Shown here one piece after another: positions 1 to 5,752 of a stretch of DNA of 5,752 nucleotides. This stretch comes from an uncultured Senegalimassilia sp. (GTDB lineage Bacteria; Actinomycetota; Coriobacteriia; Coriobacteriales; Eggerthellaceae), in the NCBI GenBank assembly GCA_937925385.1, contig CALEWN010000204.1:1-5752 (forward strand), in the 5' to 3' direction. The notes under the pieces were generated by a model. That model did not search any database, was not told the origin of the DNA, and saw nothing but the letters and a program-made list of their open reading frames with translations. A program made the translations under genes and the position numbers. The stretch's first letter is position 1. The number at the start of each line of letters is the position of its first letter.

Positions 1-3000
1 GACTGATAATGACCACAACCTTGTTGCCGCCCGACAGGTCGGACAGCAGGCTGATAGCGTTGCCCAGCGCACCCTGGTCGAGCGAGCCGAACCCCTCGTC
101 CACGAACATGGTGTCGAACTCGATGCCGCCGGCGTGCGCCTGCACGATGTCGGAAAGCCCCAGCGCCAGGCACAGCGACGCCTGGAACGATTCGCCGCCT
201 GAAAGCGATGACGCATCCCTGGCGCGCCCCGTGAAGCTGTCGATGACGTACAGCCCCAGGCCGGCCTTCGAATTGCCCGTCGACTCCGACCAGCGCACCA
301 GCTCGAACTGGCCCGCCGTCAACACGCGCAGGCGCTGGTTGGCCGCCGCGATCACCTTATCGAAGTACATGCCCTGCACGTACGCCTCGAAGCGGACCTT
401 TGCGCGCCCGGTCAGGTTGCCGTTCGCAGCATCGGCCATCAGCTTGATCCGGCCGTAGCGCTCCTCGATGTCGCCTGCGCGTTTCAGGGTTTTACGCAGC
501 TGCTCAAGGCACTCCCCATTCGCGGAGCCGCGCAGGTTCACGGCGCCAAGGCGCTCGTTGACCAGTTTGCCCTGCTCCTCGTAGTCGCTACGCTCCTTGG
601 CTGCTGCGACGGCGTCGCCGGCGGGCAGCTCGGCCAGCTGCTTGTCCTTCGCCGCCAGCAGTTCGCGCTTAGTAGCAAGTTGCTGCGCGTTCTGCTCGAC
701 CGCCTGCTGAGCTGCGTCGCGCTTGCGCTTGAGAACGTCCGCCTGCTGGCGCAGCCGCGCGGCCTCGGTTTGCGCTGTCTCGAGCGAGGGAAAGTCCAGG
801 TCGGCGCGCAGGTGCTTCGCCTCCTGCTCGGCAAGCTTCTGCGCCTGCGTTTGGTTCTGTAACGCCTCCTCGGCCTTGCGCGCCTGCTCCGCTGCCTGCT
901 TCGCGGCTTCTTCCGCGGCTTGTTGGCCGCGTTGCGCGGTGGCGAATGCGCAGACCGCGTGTTCGGCGTTGTTCAGCTCGGTTTGCGCGACGCTTGCATC
1001 ATGCTGCGCGTTCTCGAACGCACACTGGGCTTCGTCCACGGAAACGACCGCCAGGCGCTCCTTAAGAGCGCGCGCTTCGGCCTCGACCGACGCGTGATCG
1101 CGCTCCGCAGCCTGGCGGGCATCCTTGACCTGCGACAGCGCCGTTGCGGAACGCTCGTGCGCCGCCTCAGCGTCGGCAAGCGCCTTCGCGGCGTGCGCCG
1201 CCTGGTCGCACCGCAGTTGCGCATCGGCCTTCGCGCGTTTTGCGGCCGCAACGCCATTGCGCGCTTGCTCAAGGGCCTGCGTGATGCTTTGCTCGCCACC
1301 ATGCTCCTTGTCGAACTCATCAAGCGCAAGCTGCGCGGTCTCGCAACGAGTCTTTGCACCCTCGGCTTCGCGCGCCGCCTGATCGACCGCCTTTTTCGAC
1401 GCAGCCTCAATGGCCGTTGCCTTGTCTATCTGATCATCGGTCGGAATACTGCCCGCCGCCTGTGCCGGCGACGGATGATGCACCGAGCCGCACACCGGAC
1501 AGGGCGAACCATCCTGCAAATCTGCCGCAAGCAGACCCGCACGACCCGCACGTTGCGCCTTTTGCAGCTGTTGCACCTGCGCCAGGTCTTTGTCGTGGAC
1601 GGTCTCTGCGGCTTTGAGCCGCTCGAGCGCTCGTTGGTACGGCTCCGCGGCAGCCTGAGTCGCCTGCTGCAATTCGCCGCGACGTTGCACTGCCTGGGAG
1701 GCATCCTGCTCGGCACGCATAACGCGCTCGAGCGCAGCACCCGCTTCGCTGAGCGCAACGTCCGCGCCGGCGAACGACTCGCTTGCCGCCTTGGCCTGCG
1801 CAACCGCATCCTGCGCTTTGCGTTCGGCCGCAACCAGCGCCTCTTCCTGCTCCAGCAAGGTTTGCACCTGCTTTTGAGCCTTTTGCGCCGTTGCAACCTT
1901 GGCCGCAAGGTCTTTTGCGCCCGCAAGCGCCTCGCCCGCGGCATTCACGCGCAGCTGCGCCGCATCGAACGCCGCCTTCGCCTGCGCCTGACGAACGCCC
2001 GAACCCGCAAGCTTCTCCACGGCCTGCGCCGCCTGCACCCGCTGCTCTTCCGCCTTGCCGGCAGCTGCCTGCACGGCCTTGAAAGCCTGCTCAGCACGCG
2101 ACAACGCTTCCTTCGCAGCCGAAACAGCCTGGTCAGCGCGCTGCAGCGCCTGGTATTTCGCGAACGTCCCCTCGATAACCGCCGCGCGCTCGGCTGCCTC
2201 CAGGCGCTCGGCATCGTGCGCACACTCCTGCTGCAGCGCCACCTGCAAACCTTCCGTCCGCCCCTCGTGCTGGGCGACCTCTTCAGCAAGCGCCGCGCGT
2301 TCCCGTTCGTAACGCGGACGGTTCTCCACCTGCTTCACCAGCGCATTGGCGTCCGCCCATTTACGGCGCAGCTCCTCCACCTGCTCGCTCAGCTGCGCAG
2401 ACTCCGCCTTATCGCGCGCTAAAAGCCCCTCAAGCAGCTCGACCAGCCACGCGCCCATGGGCGCTCCGCTGCGACGACGCTCGTCAAGCTCCTCCTCGCG
2501 CGTATCCTCTGCCGCAAAACGGACGGTTTGCGCGCACCGCAAAACCTCGCTTTTCAGCTTCTCGTTCTCGCGCTCGAGCTTGCGGCACTCCTCGCCCAGG
2601 CGATCTTGCAGCATCTCGTACTTTTGCGTGGCAAACAGCTTGCGGAAGATGCCCTCGCGCGTTGCCGTATCGGCCGTGAGCAGCTTGCGGAACTCGCCCT
2701 GCGCCAGCATGACGATCTGCTTGAACTGGTTCGCATCAATGCCCAGCAGCTCTTCCACCTGCATGTTCACCTTGCGCACGCCGCTGATGCAGCGCCCATC
2801 GGGCAGCTCGATCTCAGCGTTCGCAGGCTCTTTCGTGGTGCCTTCGCCGCGCTTCTTAGCGCGCTCGTAATCGGGATTGCGCTTCACGCGGTAGGTTTGC
2901 CCGCGGTAGGAGAATTCCAGCTCAACGAACGTTTTGCTCGCGGGATCGGCGAAATCGCTGCGCAAGCTTGCAGAAGAACGGGCGCCGTTTCGGCTGTCGC

Positions 3001-3172
3001 CGCTGGCCTCGCCGAACAGCGCGAAGCAGATGGCGTCGAAGATCATGGTTTTGCCCGCGCCCGTGTCGCCGCACACCAGGTACACACCCGAGCGTCCAAG
3101 CGTTCGGAAGTCGATTTCCGTCTCGCCGGAATACGGCCCGAATGCGGACATGGTCAGCTTCAGCGGCTTCAT
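1..3172 (-). CDS. sbcC: Exonuclease subunit SbcC (Rad50-like ATPase), 3' end cut by window edge
   Basis: This is the SMC/Rad50-type ATPase subunit of the SbcCD nuclease, which with SbcD opens and trims hairpins and protein-blocked double-strand ends. I translated the whole frame from the ATG at 3172 and found 1057 codons with no stop. The N-terminal lobe has Walker A GDTGAGKT (35-42) and a Q-loop in IVMLAQGEF (Q158). A very Ala/Gln/Glu-rich coiled coil (about 185-545) leads to the zinc hook CPVC (C558, C561; bases 1490-1501), and a returning coil runs to about 890. The C-terminal lobe has the signature LSGGE (990-994), Walker B TMFVDE (D1025, E1026) and D-loop GSLD. The frame leaves the window within the expected H-loop, after VVVIIS, so probably only a few dozen residues are missing. 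The start is fixed by a strong Shine-Dalgarno and the ATGA overlap with sbcD. All catalytic motifs visible are intact. Confidence 0.97.
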   Translation of the reverse strand, partial: MKPLKLTMSAFGPYSGETEIDFRTLGRSGVYLVCGDTGAGKTMIFDAICFALFGEASGDSRNGARSSASLRSDFADPASKTFVELEFSYRGQTYRVKRNPDYERAKKRGEGTTKEPANAEIELPDGRCISGVRKVNMQVEELLGIDANQFKQIVMLAQGEFRKLLTADTATREGIFRKLFATQKYEMLQDRLGEECRKLERENEKLKSEVLRCAQTVRFAAEDTREEELDERRRSGAPMGAWLVELLEGLLARDKAESAQLSEQVEELRRKWADANALVKQVENRPRYERERAALAEEVAQHEGRTEGLQVALQQECAHDAERLEAAERAAVIEGTFAKYQALQRADQAVSAAKEALSRAEQAFKAVQAAAGKAEEQRVQAAQAVEKLAGSGVRQAQAKAAFDAAQLRVNAAGEALAGAKDLAAKVATAQKAQKQVQTLLEQEEALVAAERKAQDAVAQAKAASESFAGADVALSEAGAALERVMRAEQDASQAVQRRGELQQATQAAAEPYQRALERLKAAETVHDKDLAQVQQLQKAQRAGRAGLLAADLQDGSPCPVCGSVHHPSPAQAAGSIPTDDQIDKATAIEAASKKAVDQAAREAEGAKTRCETAQLALDEFDKEHGGEQSITQALEQARNGVAAAKRAKADAQLRCDQAAHAAKALADAEAAHERSATALSQVKDARQAAERDHASVEAEARALKERLAVVSVDEAQCAFENAQHDASVAQTELNNAEHAVCAFATAQRGQQAAEEAAKQAAEQARKAEEALQNQTQAQKLAEQEAKHLRADLDFPSLETAQTEAARLRQQADVLKRKRDAAQQAVEQNAQQLATKRELLAAKDKQLAELPAGDAVAAAKERSDYEEQGKLVNERLGAVNLRGSANGECLEQLRKTLKRAGDIEERYGRIKLMADAANGNLTGRAKVRFEAYVQGMYFDKVIAAANQRLRVLTAGQFELVRWSESTGNSKAGLGLYVIDSFTGRARDASSLSGGESFQASLCLALGLSDIVQAHAGGIEFDTMFVDEGFGSLDQGALGNAISLLSDLSGGNKVVVIIS

Positions 3173-4521
3173 TTCGCACCTCCTTCCTGCCCATCGGGGC
3201 CTTTTGCGGCCGAATCCTCCACCTTCGCGATCAGCTTGCGCGCGAAATCTTGCTGCTCATCATCCAGGGGATTGCCCACCTGGCTTTCATAGAAGGCGCC
3301 GAACAGCTCCAGCGTGTCCATGCTGTCGGGGTCGGCCGTAAGCTGGGTTTGCGGGCAATCGACAAGCACCGTCACGTTGTCATAGTCCAGCATCATGGCG
3401 TTGGGGAACACCTCGTGAATCTTCGCCATAGCATCCAGCTGCGGATGTTCATCAGAAAGCGTGATGTGCAGGTAATCCTGCGAGGCATCGTGCACCGCGA
3501 TGGGCGCGGACGCATCGCCATCCCGCGCAGCAGCATCGCCAACGCCATCGGCCAACGCCGCCTCGTCGTTGACGCCATCCGCCCCTTTCCCATCGCCAAT
3601 GCCGCCAGCCGAAACCCCGGCATCCGCCAGCGAATCGCCCGCTGCCGCACCCATGGCCAGCACATCAGCCAACGTGCCGCGCACCTCGCGCACGTCATGC
3701 AGCGGCACAAGCGGAATCAACTCGAACGACACGCATTCGCCCACGTCATCGCCCGGTTTCTTCTCCCCCAGCTCAACCAAAACCACGCTCTTGCCATACC
3801 GCGCTTCGCTAAACGAGTACTTAAGCGGCGACCCCGAATAACGCACGGTATCGCGCCCCACGCGCTGCGGACGATGCACATGCCCAAGCGCCACGTAGTC
3901 GAACGCGTCGTACACCGACACGTCCACGTTGTCCATGCCGCCCAGCTTGATCTCGTCGTCGGCGCGATCGGGCGCCGCGCCGTACGCCGTCACCAACTGG
4001 TGCGACAGCACAATATTGCGTTTCTCCTGGTCGATATCGCACGCACCCAGCACCGCACGCAACGCGGCCGAATAGTCGTCGCCGATTTCATCGTCGGGGA
4101 AGAACCTGCGCACGTCGCCGGGCTTCAAAAACGGCAGCAGCCAGAACTCCACCGACCCATGCTCGTCCTCGAGCTCAACCCGCTCGACTTCGCCCGCATA
4201 CACTGGAGGCAGGCAAACACCTTGCTTCTCCAACAGTCCCTGCGCGTACGCGATGCGCTCGGCGGAATCGTGGTTGCCGGGGATGGCCAGCACGCGCAAA
4301 CCCGCCGCCACCGCATCGGTCAAAAACGCGTCGAACGCGGTGACCGCCTCGGCGCTCGGCGATGCCTTGTCGTAAATGTCGCCGGCAATCAGCAGCACGC
4401 CGACCTGGTGCTTCCTCGCAATATCCAGTATCTGCCGCAGAATATAGCGCTGATCGTCCAGCATCGACATGCCGTTAACGCGCTTCCCGATATGCAAATC
4501 GGAAACATGCAGCACCTTCAT
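3169..4521 (-). CDS. sbcD: Exonuclease subunit SbcD (Mre11-like nuclease)
   Basis: This 450-residue protein is the calcineurin-like metallophosphoesterase subunit of SbcCD, a Mn-dependent exo/endonuclease driven by SbcC ATP binding. The metal-binding motifs appear in order: DLHIG (D8, H10), GDIYD (D48), GNHD (N83, H84), LSHQ (H174) and GHVH (H214, H216). The segment SGSPLKYSFSE (229-239) is typical of SbcD. A capping / SbcC-interacting region follows, split by a Gly/Ala/Asp-rich stretch at about 291-347, then resumes at DYLHITL (349-355). An ATG 47 codons upstream is in frame, but the family-typical N-terminus MKVLHVSDLH and the GAAAGGGG Shine-Dalgarno seven bases before it support the start at 4521. 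The stop overlaps the sbcC start by four bases. No damage to active-site residues is seen. Confidence 0.97.
   Translation of the reverse strand: MKVLHVSDLHIGKRVNGMSMLDDQRYILRQILDIARKHQVGVLLIAGDIYDKASPSAEAVTAFDAFLTDAVAAGLRVLAIPGNHDSAERIAYAQGLLEKQGVCLPPVYAGEVERVELEDEHGSVEFWLLPFLKPGDVRRFFPDDEIGDDYSAALRAVLGACDIDQEKRNIVLSHQLVTAYGAAPDRADDEIKLGGMDNVDVSVYDAFDYVALGHVHRPQRVGRDTVRYSGSPLKYSFSEARYGKSVVLVELGEKKPGDDVGECVSFELIPLVPLHDVREVRGTLADVLAMGAAAGDSLADAGVSAGGIGDGKGADGVNDEAALADGVGDAAARDGDASAPIAVHDASQDYLHITLSDEHPQLDAMAKIHEVFPNAMMLDYDNVTVLVDCPQTQLTADPDSMDTLELFGAFYESQVGNPLDDEQQDFARKLIAKVEDSAAKGPDGQEGGAK
3177..3185 (-). promoter_or_regulatory. Strong Shine-Dalgarno of sbcC inside the end of sbcD
   Basis: The minus strand reads AAGGAGGTG four bases before the sbcC ATG, close to full complementarity with the 16S rRNA tail. 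It lies within the last codons of sbcD, and the sbcD stop overlaps the sbcC start as ATGA (3169-3172). This decides the sbcC start and points to coupled translation of the two subunits. Confidence 0.9.
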
Positions 4522-4528
4522 ACCGCAA

Positions 4529-4536
4529 CCCCTTTC
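4529..4536 (-). promoter_or_regulatory. Shine-Dalgarno of sbcD (decides the start)
   Basis: The minus strand reads GAAAGGGG with a seven-base gap to the ATG at 4519-4521. No comparable site precedes the longer in-frame ATG at 4662, so the shorter start is preferred. Confidence 0.75.
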
Positions 4537-4678
4537 GTTGAAAATCGCATCACAGGGCCTGCTCCGCGCACAGCTCAGACCATGTACCATCATCTCGCAA
4601 GGATTTCCAATAGCTGTACTATGCACGGGACAGCAACGGCATTTTCGCGGTCGCGTCAACAACTAATCGCGCACAACG

Positions 4679-4699
4679 GTTATCGCATCGCCATTAACC
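4679..4699 (-). promoter_or_regulatory. sbcD: Weak candidate sbcDC promoter with overlapping inverted repeat
   Basis: On the minus strand TGC followed by GATAAC (4679-4684) resembles an extended -10 box, with no good -35 upstream. The arms GGTTA and TAACC (4678-4682 and 4695-4699) form an inverted repeat over it, which could be an operator. The leader to sbcD would be about 150 bases. The match is weak, and other -10-like words nearby (for example CATAGT) are about as good. Confidence 0.25.
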
Positions 4700-4808
4700 T
4701 GGCGAATGCGCGCATCTGCGAACATCTCACCACCGGGCATCCAGCGACATTGCTTGCCTGGAGCCATTGCCGCATCTACAAGAAGAAAACAGCGGCCCGC
4801 GAGCGGAA

Positions 4809-5090
4809 TCAACCTTCCAAGTCTTTGCGCACTAGATAGCGCAAGTAGTCGGAACGGCTCATGGACAGGCTTTTCGCGCGCTCATCCATACGGCGAACTT
4901 CCGCTTCGGTGTCGCGATACGTTATGGACTTCATACGTTCGCCGTACACGCACGGCCTACCGATAAGCACGGTCTCGCCCTCCGGCCATTCGCCGCTTTC
5001 GTACTTTTCAGCGTCTGCATGCAACTGCGCTATCTCGTTTTCCGAAAACGAGAATCGAGAGCGCAAATCCTTATCAGTGACCACTGCCAT
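4809..5090 (-). CDS. Putative ribbon-helix-helix antitoxin of a toxin-antitoxin pair
   Basis: This is a 93-residue protein. Residues 1-50 are acidic to neutral and end in a segment TVLIGRP (40-46); in two-domain antitoxins of this type the N-terminal part usually binds the toxin. Residues 54-91 fit a ribbon-helix-helix: a strand KSITYRD (54-60), a helix around EAEVRRMDERAKSLS (62-76), then SRSDYLRYLVRKDL (78-91), the classic CopG-like second helix. By family analogy it would dimerise, neutralise the product of the gene in front, and repress their shared promoter. The start is placed at ATG 5088-5090 because a strong Shine-Dalgarno precedes it; a start at 5150 would add 20 Arg-rich residues read from the toxin gene in another frame. 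It overlaps the toxin gene by 17 bases. An antitoxin role is inference; a plain CopG-like regulator is the main alternative. Confidence 0.75.
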   Translation of the reverse strand: MAVVTDKDLRSRFSFSENEIAQLHADAEKYESGEWPEGETVLIGRPCVYGERMKSITYRDTEAEVRRMDERAKSLSMSRSDYLRYLVRKDLEG

Positions 5091-5355
5091 GACCGTCCCC
5101 TCCCAACCCCAATTCCTTGAGCGCACGCGTCGTCGGCGGCGTGTTTGCATGGAATATCAGCACACCGAAGGGTTTTTTCCGTCCCGTCATCTCAATGGCC
5201 CTGCCATGCTGATCGAATCCAATGGCCACGAAATCGACCTCGCCGCTTTCACAACCGCGTCGAGCAACCGATACGGCATTTCGCCACGCGTGCAGCACTT
5301 GCTCCTCGGACAGCCCGTGCACGAGCGCATGCTCGTGCACGAATACCTTATTCAT
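5074..5355 (-). CDS. Putative BrnT / DUF4258-like toxin
   Basis: This is a 93-residue protein with no signal peptide or membrane segment. The order of elements resembles small RelE-superfamily toxins of the BrnT or DUF4258 type: an N-terminal strand and His-rich segment (H7, H9, H13), HGLSEEQVLHAWRNAVSV (13-30) matching the KHG-[x]-EEA helix, a central strand FVAIGFDQHGR (42-52) matching the IGxxxxGR strand, and VLIFHANTPPTTRALKEL (65-82) at the place of the BrnT IISAR and RxxE helix. BrnT is a ribonuclease held by an antitoxin with a C-terminal ribbon-helix-helix, encoded just downstream, as here. The likeness is by pattern only, and ribonuclease activity is inferred. The last 11 residues are mostly Gly and His and lie where the antitoxin ribosome site is encoded. 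A strong promoter sits immediately upstream; the ribosome site is poor (AAAAGTAG-like). Confidence 0.65.
   Translation of the reverse strand: MNKVFVHEHALVHGLSEEQVLHAWRNAVSVARRGCESGEVDFVAIGFDQHGRAIEMTGRKKPFGVLIFHANTPPTTRALKELGLGGDGHGSGH
5097..5104 (-). promoter_or_regulatory. Shine-Dalgarno of the antitoxin gene inside the toxin coding sequence
   Basis: The minus strand reads GGGAGGGG six bases before the antitoxin ATG. The site lies within the toxin reading frame, so ribosomes finishing the toxin would expose or directly supply the antitoxin start. It also rules out the longer start at 5150. Confidence 0.75.
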
Positions 5356-5359
5356 AAGG
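5346..5359. repeat. Perfect palindrome over the toxin start codon
   Basis: CCTTAT and ATAAGG flank a two-base centre. The toxin ATG (5353-5355) sits in the middle. As DNA it could be an operator half-site pair for the ribbon-helix-helix protein. As RNA it could fold as CCUUA, loop UGAA, UAAGG and partly hide the start codon. Confidence 0.6.
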
Positions 5360-5376
5360 CACTACTTTTGTCTTGC

Positions 5377-5405
5377 ATTATAGAACCGCCTCGCTCAGGT
5401 CTCAA
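5377..5405 (-). promoter_or_regulatory. Sigma70-type promoter of the toxin-antitoxin pair
   Basis: On the minus strand a TTGAGA -35 box (5400-5405) and a perfect TATAAT -10 box (5377-5382) are separated by exactly 17 bases. Transcription should begin near 5370, leaving a leader of only about 15 bases before the toxin ATG at 5355. This is the best promoter in the window. An inverted repeat covers the -35 box and another covers the start codon, so repression is likely. Confidence 0.85.
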
Positions 5406-5423
5406 GTATCGAATCACCTTGAG
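5401..5423. repeat. Inverted repeat CTCAAG...CTTGAG over the -35 box
   Basis: Two perfect 6-base arms (5401-5406 and 5418-5423) are separated by 11 bases. The left arm contains five of the six bases of the TTGAGA -35 box, so a protein bound here would block the promoter. A centre-to-centre arm distance of 17 bases, about one and a half helical turns, does not by itself say which protein. Confidence 0.45.
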
Positions 5424-5437
5424 TATGAGGCGCCCGC

Positions 5438-5456
5438 CTTGCATAGACCTTGCAAG
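5438..5456. repeat. Inverted and direct CTTGCA repeats upstream of the promoter
   Basis: CTTGCA occurs at 5438-5443 and 5449-5454, and TGCAAG at 5451-5456 makes a 6-bp inverted repeat with the first copy (7-base gap). A further CTTGCA at 5372-5377 lies next to the -10 box. These could be protein binding sites or chance; a hexamer is short. Confidence 0.4.
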
Positions 5457-5510
5457 CATGCCCGCTCTCAGTACGCCAAACCTTACGAAAGCGCCCCGCA
5501 AGCCTCCTAA

Positions 5511-5537
5511 CCGATTCGGCAGCAGTGCCCGAATCGG
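5511..5537. repeat. Perfect 9-bp inverted repeat (hairpin) in the spacer
   Basis: CCGATTCGG (5511-5519) and CCGAATCGG (5529-5537) are exact reverse complements around a 9-base loop. No T-run follows on either strand, so it is not a typical intrinsic terminator. It could be an RNA hairpin, a binding site or part of a small mobile repeat. Confidence 0.6.
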
Positions 5538-5643
5538 CCCTCAAGACATCCGCACCGACCCATTAGCTCGCAGCTAACAACAGCGCTAACGCAAGCCGAG
5601 GCGCGGCGCGACAAACGGCAGCGAATAGAACGGAACAGCAGTC

Positions 5644-5687
5644 AAATCAAACGGCCGACGTGAAGCGTATCGCCCCGCGCCGGCCGT
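5644..5687 (-). terminator. Probable intrinsic terminator of the gene ending at 5702
   Basis: On the minus strand, 15 bases after the stop, the arms ACGGCCGGCG and CGTCGGCCGT (5678-5687 and 5651-5660) pair over 10 bp with one G-U, around a 17-base loop. They are followed by TTTGATTT. The T-tract is interrupted, so termination may be partial. Confidence 0.65.
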
Positions 5688-5701
5688 CTCATGCCTGCAC
5701 G

Positions 5702-5752
5702 CTACTCCAAGTCGAACAGGCTCTTCATGTCCGTTTCCTTCATGGGCGAGCC
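5702..5752 (-). CDS. C-terminal end of an unidentified gene (5' part outside window)
   Basis: The minus strand reads GSPMKETDMKSLFDLE followed by TAG, open to the window edge. The terminator hairpin 15 bases downstream supports a real gene end. Sixteen residues are too few to name a family, and I do not recognise the tail. Same-strand orientation makes it the upstream neighbour of the small gene pair, but the terminator and the separate promoter suggest a different transcript. Confidence 0.6.
   Translation of the reverse strand, partial: GSPMKETDMKSLFDLE

Larger units (their letters stand above)
4522..4808 (-). other. Intergenic spacer between the small gene pair and sbcD
   Basis: I see no believable gene in these 287 bases. 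They should hold the sbcDC promoter unless transcription reads through from the small gene pair. GC-rich DNA just after the antitoxin stop leads into a T-rich stretch on the minus strand (TTTTCTTCTTG, around 4783-4793), but I could not draw a good hairpin before it, so a terminator here is doubtful. Other structure includes a perfect 10-base palindrome ATGCGCGCAT (4706-4715) and an imperfect 8-bp inverted repeat (4736-4744 with 4758-4765, one bulged base) not followed by a T-run. Confidence 0.6.
5383..5643. other. Non-coding spacer upstream of the small gene pair
   Basis: I find no gene that I can support here. Besides the repeats listed separately, it holds a 5-bp inverted repeat TTAGC...GCTAA (5563-5567 with 5573-5577) and two copies of GCTAAC 12 bases apart (5573-5578, 5585-5590). 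A minus-strand AGGAGG lies at about 5504-5509, but only a TTG directly abuts it, which is too close for a start. An in-frame 35-codon ORF (5352-5459) ends in TGA overlapping the toxin ATG, but the promoter lies inside it. Confidence 0.6.

Noticed and set aside
920..2422. 500-codon open frame on the plus strand, antisense to sbcC
   Set aside because: Its translation is a Leu/Arg-rich sequence with no recognisable motifs. It is the mirror of the Ala/Gln/Glu-rich coiled-coil codons of sbcC, whose motifs are intact.
4522..4662. N-terminal extension of sbcD to the ATG at 4662
   Set aside because: The extra 47 residues are Cys/Arg-rich and unlike the family. A good Shine-Dalgarno and the typical MKVLHVSDLH start support 4521.
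4779..4808. Terminator after the antitoxin gene
   Set aside because: A T-rich stretch is present on the minus strand, but the preceding GC-rich bases give only a 3-4 bp stem with a tight loop.
2968..4839. 623-codon open frame on the plus strand, antisense to sbcD
   Set aside because: It is Arg/His/Gln-rich with no domain sense and runs opposite clear metallophosphoesterase motifs. It is produced by high GC and codon bias.
5091..5150. Longer start of the antitoxin gene at 5150
   Set aside because: It adds an Arg-rich stretch read out of frame from the toxin gene, while a strong ribosome site directly precedes the ATG at 5088-5090.
5346..5537. CRISPR-like array from the repeated short palindromes
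   Set aside because: The repeats differ in sequence and spacing and there are no uniform 25-40 base units or spacers.
4861..5577. 238-codon plus-strand frame over the small gene pair and spacer
   Set aside because: It is antisense to both small genes, has no ribosome site or family signal, and overlaps the promoter and repeats.

Overview
The window is GC-rich and densely coded, with every supported gene on the minus strand. Read in transcription order it runs from the right edge to the left. The SbcC/SbcD sequences, the GC bias (which opens long meaningless frames on the opposite strand) and the small ribbon-helix-helix antitoxin type suggest a high-GC actinobacterium, perhaps of class Coriobacteriia (Eggerthella or Slackia relatives). 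That placement is inference from sequence style, not from a marker gene. || Layout. (1) 5702-5752: last 16 codons of an unidentified gene, followed by a probable intrinsic terminator at 5644-5687. (2) 5383-5643: non-coding spacer with several short inverted repeats and a strong sigma70-type promoter (TTGAGA, 17 nt, TATAAT) at its left end. (3) 4809-5355: two overlapping 93-codon genes that look like a toxin-first toxin-antitoxin pair. The first resembles the BrnT / DUF4258-like small toxins; the second has a C-terminal ribbon-helix-helix (CopG-like) DNA-binding segment. (4) 4522-4808: spacer with only a weak promoter candidate. (5) 3169-4521: complete sbcD, the nuclease subunit. (6) 1-3172: sbcC, the ATPase/coiled-coil subunit, open across the whole span and cut by the window edge just after the Walker B and D-loop region. 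|| How the genes work together. sbcD and sbcC overlap by four bases (ATGA), and a near-perfect Shine-Dalgarno for sbcC lies in the end of sbcD, so the two Mre11/Rad50-type subunits should be made together. The complex resects and cleaves blocked DNA ends and hairpins. The small gene pair has its own promoter, and its antitoxin start lies inside the end of the toxin gene, so it should form a translationally coupled and probably autoregulated unit. I see no sequence evidence that it acts with SbcCD; the adjacency may be only positional. || The least conventional material is the toxin-antitoxin pair and its control region: a perfect palindrome over the toxin start codon, an inverted repeat over the -35 box, and repeated CTTGCA words. 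Nothing in the window proves a wholly new system.
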